Source: a virus | Direction: 5' to 3' (one strand) | DNA length: 50,458 nt | Virus record (IMG/VR): IMGVR_UViG_3300045283_000155 | Location: 1 to 50,458 of that record | Part shown: in pieces, positions 7,708 to 15,575 of the stretch | How positions within the stretch are numbered: position 1 is the first letter of the stretch | How the letters are laid out: each line of letters begins with the position of its first letter | Notes under the pieces: generated by a model | What the model was told of the DNA's origin: nothing | Seen by the model: the letters and a program-made list of their open reading frames with translations, nothing else | Database searches by the model: none | Made by a program: the position numbers and the translations under genes

Positions 7708-9271
7708 GATCAGCCGCCGCGCCATGCTTCAACGCTTCGGCATCGGCGGTGCCGCGCTCGGCGCAGTCACACTCCTCGACGGCGGCGGCAGGGCATTCGC
7801 CAAAGTGCCCACCGACACACCAGCCGCCGACCACCTCCCACCAGCCACCAGCAACCCCAGCGGCCTATCCAAGTTCGGGTTCATGTTCCCCCGCCTACCC
7901 GGGCTGCATGACACGGACCCGTCAATCGGTATGGACCAACTCGCCGCACTAGCCCTCTCAATGCAAGACCCCGGCGTCAACTTCCCGGCAGCGAACAATC
8001 GGGACAACACCGAATCAGCGTCGGTGTTCACCTACCTCGGCCAATTCATCGACCACGATCTGACGCTGGACCTGGAACCGCAGCCAACCGTGTTCTTCGC
8101 CCAAGACTCGGACGGGATGCTCCTCGACGATGAGGGCGGCTCGGTGTTCAACAACGAGTCGTACCGGTTCGACCTGTCCAGCGTTTACGGCGGCGGTCCG
8201 ACCCGAAGCCCGCAACTGTACGAGTCGGACCGTCTCCATTTCCGGGTGGTGGAGTCCAACGCGAACGGTGTGCGGGACCTGCCTCGTAACCCTGACCAGA
8301 CGGCGATCCTGGTTGAGCACCGCAACGATGAGAACGAGGTTATTTCCCAGGTTCACACGGCGGTCCTGAAGTTCCACAACGCTGTCGTGGATTCGGGTGT
8401 CCGCGACTTCGCGCGGGCGGCCATGCTTACGCGCCAGCATTATCAGTGGATCGTTGTGCACGAGTTCCTGCCGCACATCATCGGGCAGGACGTGGTCGAC
8501 GGCCTGCTGAACGGCACGATTCCACGGTTCTACAAGCCGACGGACATGGTGCGGCCGTTCACCCCGGTGGAGTGGTCCACCGCCGCCTACCGGTTCGGGC
8601 ATTCACAGGTCCGGCTCGCCTACCAGATCGCCCGCCCAGTGAGCGCCACCGCCGCGCCGGTCAAGGTGCAAGTGTTCAACCTGGCCGGCACCGACCTGCA
8701 CGGCGGACGCATGCTTCCGGCCGCGAACCTCATCGACTGGGGCCAGTTCGTTCCCGCCCTTCGCCGTCCCGAGAACACCGGCACCGAGGCCGGGGCGAAT
8801 GAGCATTTCAACTTCCCGCGGCAGATCGACACGTTCCTCTCCAAGAGTCTGTTCGCGTTGCCGATCGGTGGGCAGACCGGTGCCGAATCATCCGGCTCGA
8901 ATTCGTTGGCGTTCCGTAACTTCGTGCGCCAGTTCTTCTACAACACCCCAACCGGGCAGGCCGTCGCCGCGGCTATGGGTCTCCCGGTGATCAGCCCAAC
9001 CGATGCGATTGATCCGACCGTTGTGCCGGGTTTCGAGAAGGCGACCCCGCTCTGGTACTACATTTTGAAGGAGTCGGAGCTGGCTGGCGGTTTGAGGCTC
9101 GGCCCGACCGGTGGCCGCATCGTCGGTGACGTGCTCCTCGGCCTGATCGAATCAGATCCGCTCGGCATCATCCGGCAGCCGTTCACCCCGCAACCACCGA
9201 TCGCACCCACGGCGGGGCAGTTCACGATGGCTGATCTTCTTGTGTTCGCCGGGGTAGCGACCCGCCCGTAA
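7694..9271 (+). CDS. Tat-exported animal-type haem peroxidase
   Basis: 525 residues of the An_peroxidase superfamily (myeloperoxidase/peroxinectin-like, bacterial branch). ATG 7694 is chosen because AGGAGG ends six bases before it; ATG 7688 abuts the AGGAGG. Residues 1-36 are a twin-arginine signal (SRRAMLQ with Arg8-Arg9, hydrophobic core, cleavage after AFA). Catalytic residues by comparison with myeloperoxidase: Asp120 and distal His121 in GQFIDHD, Arg210 and Glu213 in HRNDE, proximal His303 in YRFGHS, Asn409 in FRNF. The C-terminus has family signatures PLWYYILKE, GGRIVGDV and MADLLVFAG. Known members use H2O2 to oxidise halides or organics. A complete, exported oxidase in a late phage operon is very unusual. 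Confidence 0.93.
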   Translation: MVTREISRRAMLQRFGIGGAALGAVTLLDGGGRAFAKVPTDTPAADHLPPATSNPSGLSKFGFMFPRLPGLHDTDPSIGMDQLAALALSMQDPGVNFPAANNRDNTESASVFTYLGQFIDHDLTLDLEPQPTVFFAQDSDGMLLDDEGGSVFNNESYRFDLSSVYGGGPTRSPQLYESDRLHFRVVESNANGVRDLPRNPDQTAILVEHRNDENEVISQVHTAVLKFHNAVVDSGVRDFARAAMLTRQHYQWIVVHEFLPHIIGQDVVDGLLNGTIPRFYKPTDMVRPFTPVEWSTAAYRFGHSQVRLAYQIARPVSATAAPVKVQVFNLAGTDLHGGRMLPAANLIDWGQFVPALRRPENTGTEAGANEHFNFPRQIDTFLSKSLFALPIGGQTGAESSGSNSLAFRNFVRQFFYNTPTGQAVAAAMGLPVISPTDAIDPTVVPGFEKATPLWYYILKESELAGGLRLGPTGGRIVGDVLLGLIESDPLGIIRQPFTPQPPIAPTAGQFTMADLLVFAGVATRP

Positions 9272-9309
9272 CTGATTCATCCCCCATCTAACGCGCAGGG
9301 AGTAGACCC

Positions 9310-9801
9310 GTGGCGTTCACCGCGATCATGGCCACCCAATACACGAATCAATTGGCCACGAAGACGATTAACATGTCGACGGATACGTTCCGGGTGATTC
9401 TGTTGACGTCGGCGACTACCGGCCTGGCTGCGGCGCAGGACACTATGACGACGATGACCTCCGTTAAGGCGGTCACCGGCTTCACTGAACTCGCCACCGC
9501 AGTAGGCGGCTCCAACTACACGCAGAACGCCAACAGCACCTCGAGCGGGCAGGCCATCTCCGGATCCACCTGGACCCGCACCGGACACGTGTGGACATGG
9601 ACCGCAACCAACCCCGTCTGGACCACCGCCGGCGCCGCATTCAACCCCGCCTACGCCGTGTTCTTCACATCCACCGGCGGGACTGATGCCACGAACTTCA
9701 TCATCTGTTGGTGGGATTTCGGGGGAGCGCAGCTCGGGACTGGCGGGAACTACACGTTGACCATCGCTGGTACCGGTCTCGTCACCGCGACAAGTTCGTA
9801 G
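9310..9801 (+). CDS. Putative virion surface protein
   Basis: 163 residues, GTG start after GGGAG. Thr/Ala/Ser-rich with alternating beta pattern and several Trp (WTRTGHVWTWTATNPVW). No signal peptide, no catalytic motif. Similar architecture to small actinophage head or tail decoration proteins. Position in a run of similar beta-rich genes suggests a virion component. Confidence 0.65.
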   Translation: MAFTAIMATQYTNQLATKTINMSTDTFRVILLTSATTGLAAAQDTMTTMTSVKAVTGFTELATAVGGSNYTQNANSTSSGQAISGSTWTRTGHVWTWTATNPVWTTAGAAFNPAYAVFFTSTGGTDATNFIICWWDFGGAQLGTGGNYTLTIAGTGLVTATSS

Positions 9802-9816
9802 GAGGTTGACCCTGTA

Positions 9817-10104
9817 ATGAGTGTCGGATACGCAGCGGATAAAGGGTCGATCGACAGTCGCGCCGGTAACCTGGCGCAGGTTTTGCGGGACAACTTTACG
9901 AATATTCAAAGCTTCCAGAAATGGCTGCTGGCAACCCCCGACGCGAATTTCACCGCGCTCGGCTACACGACGCAGGAGATTGCCACACTCAAATCCGCGT
10001 ACGTCGATCTGAACAAGCTCGCGACCATCTACCTGGGCACGGCGACGCAAGCCACCGCGTACGACTTCACCCAGTTCGCGAAGCTACTCGTCGGCGTGTT
10101 CTAA
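9817..10104 (+). CDS. Hypothetical small virion-module protein
   Basis: 95 residues, start ATG with a strong AGGAGG upstream. Predicted largely helical (QVLRDNFTNIQSFQKWLL), unlike its beta-rich neighbours. No membrane segment. Perhaps a connector between surface proteins or a fibre trimerisation partner; not recognised. Confidence 0.6.
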   Translation: MSVGYAADKGSIDSRAGNLAQVLRDNFTNIQSFQKWLLATPDANFTALGYTTQEIATLKSAYVDLNKLATIYLGTATQATAYDFTQFAKLLVGVF

Positions 10105-10110
10105 CTTCCG

Positions 10111-10803
10111 ATGCCGACACCCGTTATCGGCACCGTAGAGACGGTTGTCTCCTCCACATCGAGTACGACAGCGCTCGCCTCTGCGACTAAGACGGTGGCT
10201 ACCGGCGACATTTTCATTGCCATTGCGTGCACGGAGGACGCCAACTCGACCATCGGCGTATTCACCGACTCGAACTCCCGCCTGACGTGGACGCAATACA
10301 AGACGCTTGGCACAGCGGGCAGCGACTGTTACGTGCGTCTGTCTTACGGCAAGGTCGCTTCGACCGGCACCACTGTCGTCTCATCGGGGACGTGCACCCT
10401 GGCCCGTTGGCATTCGATGACTATCTGGCAGATAACAGGTGCGCAACTGGACACTACGCCCGCGTTCATCAGCAACGCGAACGCCGGGACAGCACCAACA
10501 GCCAACATCACGACGACCGCCGCGAACTCGCTGGTCATCGTCGGGCACGCGGATTTCACCGCGATGGCCCCGGGCACGCCCGCCTACCGAAACGGTGGAG
10601 CGCAAGACGGTATCCACGACAAGTCAACCACCGTCTATGTCGCCTACTACTACCATGCGGCGGTCGCGTCGGCTTCTACGGTGGCGATGGGTCAGACCAC
10701 GCCGACCGGTCAACATCCGTCGATGCTCGCCATCGAAGTCAAAGACGTAGGCGGCGCGACGGTCGGGCTACCGGAGATCGTGCTGCGGCAACGCATCTGC
10801 TGA
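10111..10803 (+). CDS. Putative tail-fibre or surface beta-sandwich protein
   Basis: 230 residues, seven bases after the previous gene. Ser/Thr/Ala/Val-rich and beta-patterned, with aromatic patches (VYVAYYYHAAV) and four Cys. Resembles the non-catalytic beta-sandwich proteins in actinophage minor tail clusters. It ends EIVLRQRIC. It shares the general style of the next gene (ATGDIFIAIAC against PATAGNALLAVL), hinting at common ancestry. Confidence 0.65.
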   Translation: MPTPVIGTVETVVSSTSSTTALASATKTVATGDIFIAIACTEDANSTIGVFTDSNSRLTWTQYKTLGTAGSDCYVRLSYGKVASTGTTVVSSGTCTLARWHSMTIWQITGAQLDTTPAFISNANAGTAPTANITTTAANSLVIVGHADFTAMAPGTPAYRNGGAQDGIHDKSTTVYVAYYYHAAVASASTVAMGQTTPTGQHPSMLAIEVKDVGGATVGLPEIVLRQRIC

Positions 10804-10819
10804 AAAGGAAGGGCGGGCC

Positions 10820-11593
10820 GTGTCGTCGTGGGTTAACCGGACAGTCCTATCAGGTGCGTCCATCTCCCAGAACGGCACCACCAGCCACACCTGCACATTC
10901 ACACCAGCGACCGCCGGTAACGCGCTATTGGCGGTGCTGGGGGCTGGGACACAGTTCACAACACCGACCGGCTGGACACTGTTCAGCGGCGGTGTTCAAG
11001 GCGGCTCCATGCTTGTTGTGTTCACGAAGACAGCCAGCGCCGCCGAGTCATCGTTCACGACAACCCACAACGGCTCGAACCCGCCAATACTCGGACTGGT
11101 TTACGAGTTCCTGGCTGGGACAACGTTCGGGGTCGCGACCGCGGTGGTGGCGCAGACCATCAACTTTCCGGTCACCGGCCCGCAATTAACGTCATTGACC
11201 GGCACCTACACCGGTTTCTCGGTACGCACCACCAACATGGGTCCGCACTCGAACTACCTTTCAACATGCGCGTGGACGACACCGCCCACCGTCGATTACG
11301 ACGGCTACAACCAGATAGTTAGCAGCCCCGGTGACACCTGCGGATTGACGATCGCATATGCGGATGGGCTGACCGGGTCGACGTTCAACCCGGACGCCAA
11401 CTATGCATCTCCCGGATCAGCGGCGGCTGGGGTCACGTTCACGGTGCTACCGGTCGCCGATTTCAGCATCAGCGGCCCCACCGCGACCCTTGTGGTCACC
11501 GCCCCTACGGGGTCGGTTGATGCGGGCGGCGGCAACGTCGGTGATGTGCAGCTTTCGCTAGTCGGCCATGTACGCCGAGTCAGAGGAGGATAG
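10820..11593 (+). CDS. Putative surface beta-sandwich protein with one 20-residue repeat unit
   Basis: 257 residues, GTG start after AAAAGGAAGGG. The main domain is beta-rich, with the phrases TPTGWTLFSGG and FTKTASAAESSF typical of repetitive phage surface domains. Residues about 214-232 (SISGPTATLVVTAPTGSVD) match the repeat unit of the protein encoded at 12064, so the two are modularly related. Likely structural; receptor binding is possible but unproven. Confidence 0.65.
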   Translation: MSSWVNRTVLSGASISQNGTTSHTCTFTPATAGNALLAVLGAGTQFTTPTGWTLFSGGVQGGSMLVVFTKTASAAESSFTTTHNGSNPPILGLVYEFLAGTTFGVATAVVAQTINFPVTGPQLTSLTGTYTGFSVRTTNMGPHSNYLSTCAWTTPPTVDYDGYNQIVSSPGDTCGLTIAYADGLTGSTFNPDANYASPGSAAAGVTFTVLPVADFSISGPTATLVVTAPTGSVDAGGGNVGDVQLSLVGHVRRVRGG

Positions 11594-12034
11594 GTGGCAC
11601 GTTTCTCAGCCGGTGGTCTCACCACCGCCGGATCCACGACCTTGCCGATCGCTGCCCTCGTAGCCGCCACCACCGTCCGGCCGCACATTTACGAGATCGG
11701 TGTTTTCAACGCCAGCGCCACCGCGGTCGCCCTGAAACTAGTTCGGATGACGACGGCGGGCACACCTGGTGCCACGTTGACGTCGTCGGATGTGAGCGAC
11801 CCCGAATCCTCCACAGTGTCCCTCGCCTTGCTGAAAAACACCTACAGCGTGACGGCGACCATGACCGACGCCGGGTTCCGCTGCCAGTTGGGTGCGGCGG
11901 TCGGTTCCGGGTTCGTGTTCACCTTCGGCTCCGAGGGTCTCATCGTTCCCGCTGTCGCTAACGCCGCTGTCGGGATTGTGGTGGAAAACGGCACCGGGCA
12001 AGCCTGCCAAGTTTATTACGCCTGGTGGGAGTGA
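11594..12034 (+). CDS. Putative virion protein
   Basis: 146 residues, GTG start with GAGGAGGA in front. Begins MARFSAGGLTTAGSTTLPI, followed by beta-rich sequence with a conserved-looking EIGVFNASATAVALKLVR. This resembles head- or tail-decoration proteins of actinophages. No catalytic motif or export signal. Confidence 0.65.
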   Translation: MARFSAGGLTTAGSTTLPIAALVAATTVRPHIYEIGVFNASATAVALKLVRMTTAGTPGATLTSSDVSDPESSTVSLALLKNTYSVTATMTDAGFRCQLGAAVGSGFVFTFGSEGLIVPAVANAAVGIVVENGTGQACQVYYAWWE

Positions 12035-12063
12035 CATTCGTTAACGAGTAGCGGGGAGCCGCT

Positions 12064-13215
12064 GTGGCAGCGCTGATCCGCTACGGAGTCCCACGAGACC
12101 GTGTCCCACCCGGGGCGACCAGCCGCCCAGTCGGCCCGATCGCCGCCGCGACCGCCATCTCCATCAACGCCCCTACCGCCACGGTGGTGTTGGCGGCCCG
12201 CACCGGCTCAGTCTCGGTAACCCTCCCCGGTGTTACGGCTGCGGTGGTTCTGGCTGCTCCGGCGGGTTCCGTCAGCGTCAGCATCAACGCCCCAACCGCG
12301 ACCGTTGTCCTCGCGGCACCAACAGGCACGATCGCTGTCACCTTGCCGGGCGTCACTGCGGCGGTGGTGTTCGCGGCACCGGTAGGCGGCTTCTCCACCC
12401 TCACCAACTTCTCCGCCAACGGCGTCACCGCCACCGTTGTGCTGGCTGCCCCGGCGGGGTCGGTATCGGTCACCCTCCCAGGCGCCACCGGCCAACTGGT
12501 CTTCGCCGCTCCCGCGGGCAAGGTTTCCGTCACCTTGCCGGGTGCGACCGCCACGATAGTATTGGCGGCGCCGGCTGGGGCCGTCGCGGTTACCCTCCCA
12601 GGACAAACCGCAACCTTGGTGCTGGCCGCCCCAGCCGGCACCATCAGCATCACCCTCCCCGGCGTTACGGGGACGGTCGTCTTCGCTGCACCGGCCGGGA
12701 ACTTCAGCACCGGTAGCTTTGTCAACATTCCTGGCGTCACTGCCACGATCGTGTTGGCGGCACCGTCCGGGGTTATCGCAGTCACCTTGCCCGGTGTTAC
12801 TGCGACCCTGGTTCTGGCCGCACCGACCGGGTCCGTTTCGGTCAACATTCCCGGTGTTACTGCCGCGGTTGTGCTGGCCGCACCCGCGGGCAAAGTGTCG
12901 GTCGGGATCAACGGGCCCACCGCCACGCTCGTGTTCCAAGCCAAGGCGGGCGGGTTCGCGGTCCCATTCCAAGCCCTCGGCGTCACCGCGGCGCTAGTCC
13001 TCGCCGCACCCGCCGGGTCGGTGCTGATCGCGCAGCTCGGCCGTGAGATCACCATCATCGCCGACCTCACCGCAACCCGGTACAGCGCCGACCTCACCGC
13101 CACCCGCTACACCGCCGACGCCTCGAGCAGCCGCTACAGCGCCGACGTCACCGCCTCGAGATACGGCTCCGACCAGACCAGCACCCGCTACGGGGCCGAC
13201 CTCAACGAACAGTAA
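12064..13215 (+). CDS. Repetitive beta-solenoid-like surface protein
   Basis: 383 residues, GTG start after GGGGAG. After about 30 residues come roughly fourteen units of 20 residues with consensus TLPGVTATVVLAAPAGSVSV (some units are extended to 26-28). The C-terminal 55 residues carry five 9-residue units of the form AD-x-T-x-x-RY-x. The first array has the strict hydrophobic alternation of a beta-solenoid or stacked beta-hairpin fibre; the second may be a helical or trimeric tip. No signal peptide. Probably a virion-attached fibre or adhesion protein. The upstream gene at 10820 carries one copy of the unit. Confidence 0.75.
   Translation: MAALIRYGVPRDRVPPGATSRPVGPIAAATAISINAPTATVVLAARTGSVSVTLPGVTAAVVLAAPAGSVSVSINAPTATVVLAAPTGTIAVTLPGVTAAVVFAAPVGGFSTLTNFSANGVTATVVLAAPAGSVSVTLPGATGQLVFAAPAGKVSVTLPGATATIVLAAPAGAVAVTLPGQTATLVLAAPAGTISITLPGVTGTVVFAAPAGNFSTGSFVNIPGVTATIVLAAPSGVIAVTLPGVTATLVLAAPTGSVSVNIPGVTAAVVLAAPAGKVSVGINGPTATLVFQAKAGGFAVPFQALGVTAALVLAAPAGSVLIAQLGREITIIADLTATRYSADLTATRYTADASSSRYSADVTASRYGSDQTSTRYGADLNEQ
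12157..13029 (+). repeat. Tandem 60-bp coding repeats (about 14 copies)
   Basis: DNA basis of the 20-residue protein array. Units diverge at third positions while the protein motif stays fixed, so the array is under protein-level selection and not freshly amplified. Confidence 0.85.
13060..13194 (+). repeat. Five tandem 27-bp coding repeats
   Basis: Encodes five 9-residue units with invariant Arg-Tyr (TRYS, TRYT, SRYS, SRYG, TRYG) immediately after the 20-residue array. Confidence 0.8.
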
Positions 13216-13225
13216 GGACACACCC

Positions 13226-13723
13226 TTGAGAAAACTCGTCGCCTTCGTCATGGCCCTCGCGGTGATGCTCGGCGTTGTCACCGCAACCGCGACAACCGCC
13301 TCCGCGTACACGGCTGTCCTCTATAGCTCAACCTACGGAAACGGTATCGGCGTCACTCGAGACGTGCCGTCTACTTACGGCTGGCACGCCGGCGACAGCA
13401 ACCACACCCTGAAGTTCCAAACCGACTGCAACCTAGTCGAATACTGGGGTACGCATGGCGCCTGGTGGGCGACCAACACGGTCACATCACTGCGGCCATG
13501 TCACTGGAAGCTTCAACAGGACGACAATCTAGTCATCTACCGGTCGAACGGGTCAGTGGCGTACGCGACCAACACGGTGCATAACGGCACCGAGGCGTTC
13601 GTGTTGCTCACCAACGGCTGCGTCAACATGTATCACCTAACCGGCGGATATGTGCACCCGGAGAGGCAGTTGGCTGGCACATTCGGCACTGACCTGACCA
13701 CCTGCGACGTGACGGTGGCGTGA
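13226..13723 (+). CDS. Sec-exported bulb-type (B-lectin) lectin
   Basis: 165 residues, TTG start at 13226 with AAGGA eight bases upstream. Residues 1-27 are a Sec signal peptide (MRKLVAFVMALAVMLG, ending ATTASA). The mature protein carries two copies of the mannose-binding signature QxDxNxVxY: QTDCNLVEY and QQDDNLVIY, the hallmark of monocot-type bulb lectins, and a degenerate third site (LLTNGCVNMY). Such lectins bind alpha-mannosides. In a late operon a secreted lectin could bind host-wall mannan or lipomannan, or serve lysis or release; this is inference. It follows the repeat-fibre gene. Confidence 0.85.
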   Translation: MRKLVAFVMALAVMLGVVTATATTASAYTAVLYSSTYGNGIGVTRDVPSTYGWHAGDSNHTLKFQTDCNLVEYWGTHGAWWATNTVTSLRPCHWKLQQDDNLVIYRSNGSVAYATNTVHNGTEAFVLLTNGCVNMYHLTGGYVHPERQLAGTFGTDLTTCDVTVA

Positions 13724-14055
13724 CGATGGCTGCGCAGGCAGGCAAAATCAACCGCTACTTCCGGGCCTTAGCTGATAAGGACATCTCCGGTGACGTGTTC
13801 GAATTCTCCCTGGATGAGGTCACCTGGGTCACCGGCACCTACGTCCCCGTCGGCTCCCTACCGCCCCGCCCGGCCGCTATTCATGCTGCTAACCCCGCCC
13901 CGTCCGGCTACACCGGCTACTGGTTCTCGGTGCTGACCGGCACCGGCTCGGGCCTGATCACGCAGCGCGGGAATGAAACGATGTACGGCAGGGCGACGGA
14001 CAGCCCGGAGTTACCGCATTTCGGTTGGTCGTTTCAGGTCGGCTGGTCCGACTGA
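13720..14055 (+). CDS. Hypothetical protein at the end of the late operon
   Basis: 111 residues from GTG at 13720 (GTGA overlap); ATG 13726 is an alternative. Beta-rich with several aromatic residues (YTGYWFSVL, FGWSFQVGW). No signal peptide or known domain. Last gene of the rightward late operon; overlaps a convergent leftward gene by 22 bases. Confidence 0.6.
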   Translation: MTMAAQAGKINRYFRALADKDISGDVFEFSLDEVTWVTGTYVPVGSLPPRPAAIHAANPAPSGYTGYWFSVLTGTGSGLITQRGNETMYGRATDSPELPHFGWSFQVGWSD

Positions 14056-14276
14056 TGTCTCCGGTCGATCATGTCGGCAAGTTCAACATTCGATTTGCCG
14101 TACGGCGGCCCGTCGGGCCAGACGACCTCAATGCGGGATCCGAAAACTGTGGAGCCGCCCCGCAGTAACGCAGCAACGACCCGCATCTCAGCGTGCCGTT
14201 CCTCTTCATGTTTACGGGTTTCTAGGATGGCCATCTGTACCTCTTCCGGCCACACCTCTAGCCCATTGGTTATCAC
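14034..14276 (-). CDS. Hypothetical small protein
   Basis: 80 residues, GTG start preceded by a strong GGAGGAGG. Charged, with a helical segment (ILETRKHEEERHAEMRVVAALL). Convergent with and overlapping the end of the late operon; possibly the last gene of the leftward operon beyond the hairpin at 14337. Function unknown. Confidence 0.6.
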   Translation of the reverse strand: MITNGLEVWPEEVQMAILETRKHEEERHAEMRVVAALLRGGSTVFGSRIEVVWPDGPPYGKSNVELADMIDRRHQSDQPT

Positions 14277-14336
14277 CGCGTACCTCCTCCCCCGACTAGA
14301 CTAGGGCTCGCCTTGGCGGGCATCACAGAACGGAAC

Positions 14337-14358
14337 GGCCCCCACTCTGGTGGGGGCC
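14337..14358. terminator. Strong hairpin terminator between convergent operons
   Basis: Perfect 9-bp stem GGCCCCCAC/GTGGGGGCC with a 4-base loop. On the plus strand it is followed by GATTTCGTCGTCTCTACTT, moderately T-rich; on the minus strand by GTTCCGTTCTG. It probably stops both the late rightward and the early leftward transcripts. Confidence 0.75.
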
Positions 14359-14371
14359 GATTTCGTCGTCT

Positions 14372-14548
14372 CTACTTGCAGGCGATCCGCATGACCGCTA
14401 GGTCACCGCGGCCGATCGCCTCCATACACGCCCGACTGATCGACGTCTGATCCACCGCATGCCCCACCCGGAAACCGACCAGGGTGACAGCTACACCGAA
14501 CAGCAGTATCAGGCCGTAGATGAGGACAGCCCGCTGGGTTACGGTCAT
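14372..14548 (-). CDS. Small membrane protein
   Basis: 58 residues from the ATG at 14548 (ATGA overlap with the upstream gene); ATG 14557 is possible. One membrane helix (VLIYGLILLFGVAVTLVGF), then a short extracytoplasmic-type tail with two Cys (RACMEAI and IACK). Last gene before the hairpin in the leftward operon. Function unknown. Confidence 0.65.
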   Translation of the reverse strand: MTVTQRAVLIYGLILLFGVAVTLVGFRVGHAVDQTSISRACMEAIGRGDLAVMRIACK

Positions 14549-15006
14549 GGTTTCCACTCCTCTTGATAGTCAGGATGGCCTAGGTAGGGGAGGGCGAGGA
14601 ACCGCACCGTGTCGCATGGTGCTATGACCCGGGCTGCCACATCCCAGTTCTCGGTGACACGGGCGGCGACGTTGGAGTCGGTGCATTGTCTGCACGCAGG
14701 TTGGCTGGGTGTGATCACCTGATCGTCGTAGCCAACGAGCGGGTATGACTCGTCGGTTGCCGCGTGGTCGGCGATGATCCGCCGTTTCGCGTCGCACTCA
14801 GCCAACACACGGGCCGGATCCCACCGGGCGATGTGCAGCGCATCCTCGTCCGGATCGAAGACATGAACTCCATTACCGGTCCAGCGGCCACCAGCCGTGG
14901 TGATTGATGTGGGGTAGTTCTCGTTATCGACGTGCCACGCCTCGCCGCCAGCTGCAGCGGCTTCGTCTTCGCTGATGCGGGCGAGCAGGAACTCAGCCAA
15001 CGTCAT
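14545..15006 (-). CDS. DUF6221 family protein
   Basis: 153 residues from ATG 15006. Recognisable as DUF6221, common in actinobacteria and their phages: MTLAEFLLARISEDEAAA at the start, HIARWDPARVLAECDAKRR in the middle, a CRQC pair, and the hallmark ending RFLALPYLGHPDYQEEW. Function of the family is unknown. Overlaps neighbours on both sides in the leftward operon. Confidence 0.85.
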   Translation of the reverse strand: MTLAEFLLARISEDEAAAAGGEAWHVDNENYPTSITTAGGRWTGNGVHVFDPDEDALHIARWDPARVLAECDAKRRIIADHAATDESYPLVGYDDQVITPSQPACRQCTDSNVAARVTENWDVAARVIAPCDTVRFLALPYLGHPDYQEEWKP

Positions 15007-15190
15007 CGGAAGGCTCAAAGGCTGAGGTGAACGCTTGGGCCTCGTCACCGGTCAACTGTCTACCGGACGGAAGCGTGAGAGTGAACCCAGGACCGAAGGT
15101 GCAGCCTCGGAACATAGCTAGCACGAAGTCGTCATTTGACTCGATCGGCAGCTGAACGTCTGCAGTCTTAGGCTTGCGGCGGAACTTCAT
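14993..15190 (-). CDS. Hypothetical small protein
   Basis: 65 residues; basic N-terminus (MKFRRKPKTAD) then FTLTLPSGRQLTGDEAQAF. Overlaps both neighbours in the leftward operon, indicating translational coupling. No known domain. Confidence 0.65.
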   Translation of the reverse strand: MKFRRKPKTADVQLPIESNDDFVLAMFRGCTFGPGFTLTLPSGRQLTGDEAQAFTSAFEPSDDVG

Positions 15191-15374
15191 CGGTCAGCTC
15201 GATTCGTAGGTTCTGGTCGGCGAGTAGATGATCCGCCGCCGCGGGCCCAACCATCCGCACCAACTCCTGCCGCACCGCCTCCTCCTGCTGCGCGCACCAG
15301 CAGCCGGGTAGGTGCGGGTTGGAGCTGTGAATACCCCAGCGTTCATTCCCCGGGTACTGGTCTGGGGCTGTCAT
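15168..15374 (-). CDS. Hypothetical small protein
   Basis: 68 residues from the ATG at 15374 (ATGA overlap). Contains HLPGCWC, a possible metal or redox site, and a helical C-terminal half (EEAVRQELVRMVG). Coupled to neighbours in the leftward operon; function unknown. Confidence 0.6.
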   Translation of the reverse strand: MTAPDQYPGNERWGIHSSNPHLPGCWCAQQEEAVRQELVRMVGPAAADHLLADQNLRIELTDEVPPQA

Positions 15375-15535
15375 GACGTGAGCCAAATCAGGGCGACGAC
15401 GACACCTGTTAGAACACCAACCCAGAGCGCCTTACTTCGGTGAATCGGCACCGCATGGGTGTAACGCGACAACACCCGATCCACGCCGAGTAGGGCGGCT
15501 GCGATAGCAAGGAGGGCGGGGACTGGGCTGGTCAT
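15371..15535 (-). CDS. Small two-helix membrane protein
   Basis: 54 residues: an N-terminal hydrophobic segment (VPALLAIAAALLGV), a short basic loop (RVLSRYTHAVPIHRSK) and a second helix (LWVGVLTGVVVALIWL). Four-base overlap with the next gene. Encoded in the immediate-early leftward operon, where phages often keep superinfection-exclusion proteins; that role is conjecture. Confidence 0.65.
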   Translation of the reverse strand: MTSPVPALLAIAAALLGVDRVLSRYTHAVPIHRSKALWVGVLTGVVVALIWLTS

Positions 15536-15575
15536 GACGGGCAGAGGAGGGCAGCTGCCGCGCCCTTAACGTGGG

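Noticed and set aside
5262-9271. Lysin B-type esterase
   Set aside because: No GxSxG esterase/cutinase-like gene is present in the lysis region, so none is annotated.
12081-13103. Leftward 340-codon open frame opposite the repeat protein
   Set aside because: It is the mirror of regular 60-bp units in the real rightward gene; no leftward ribosome site and repetitive composition dictated by the sense strand.
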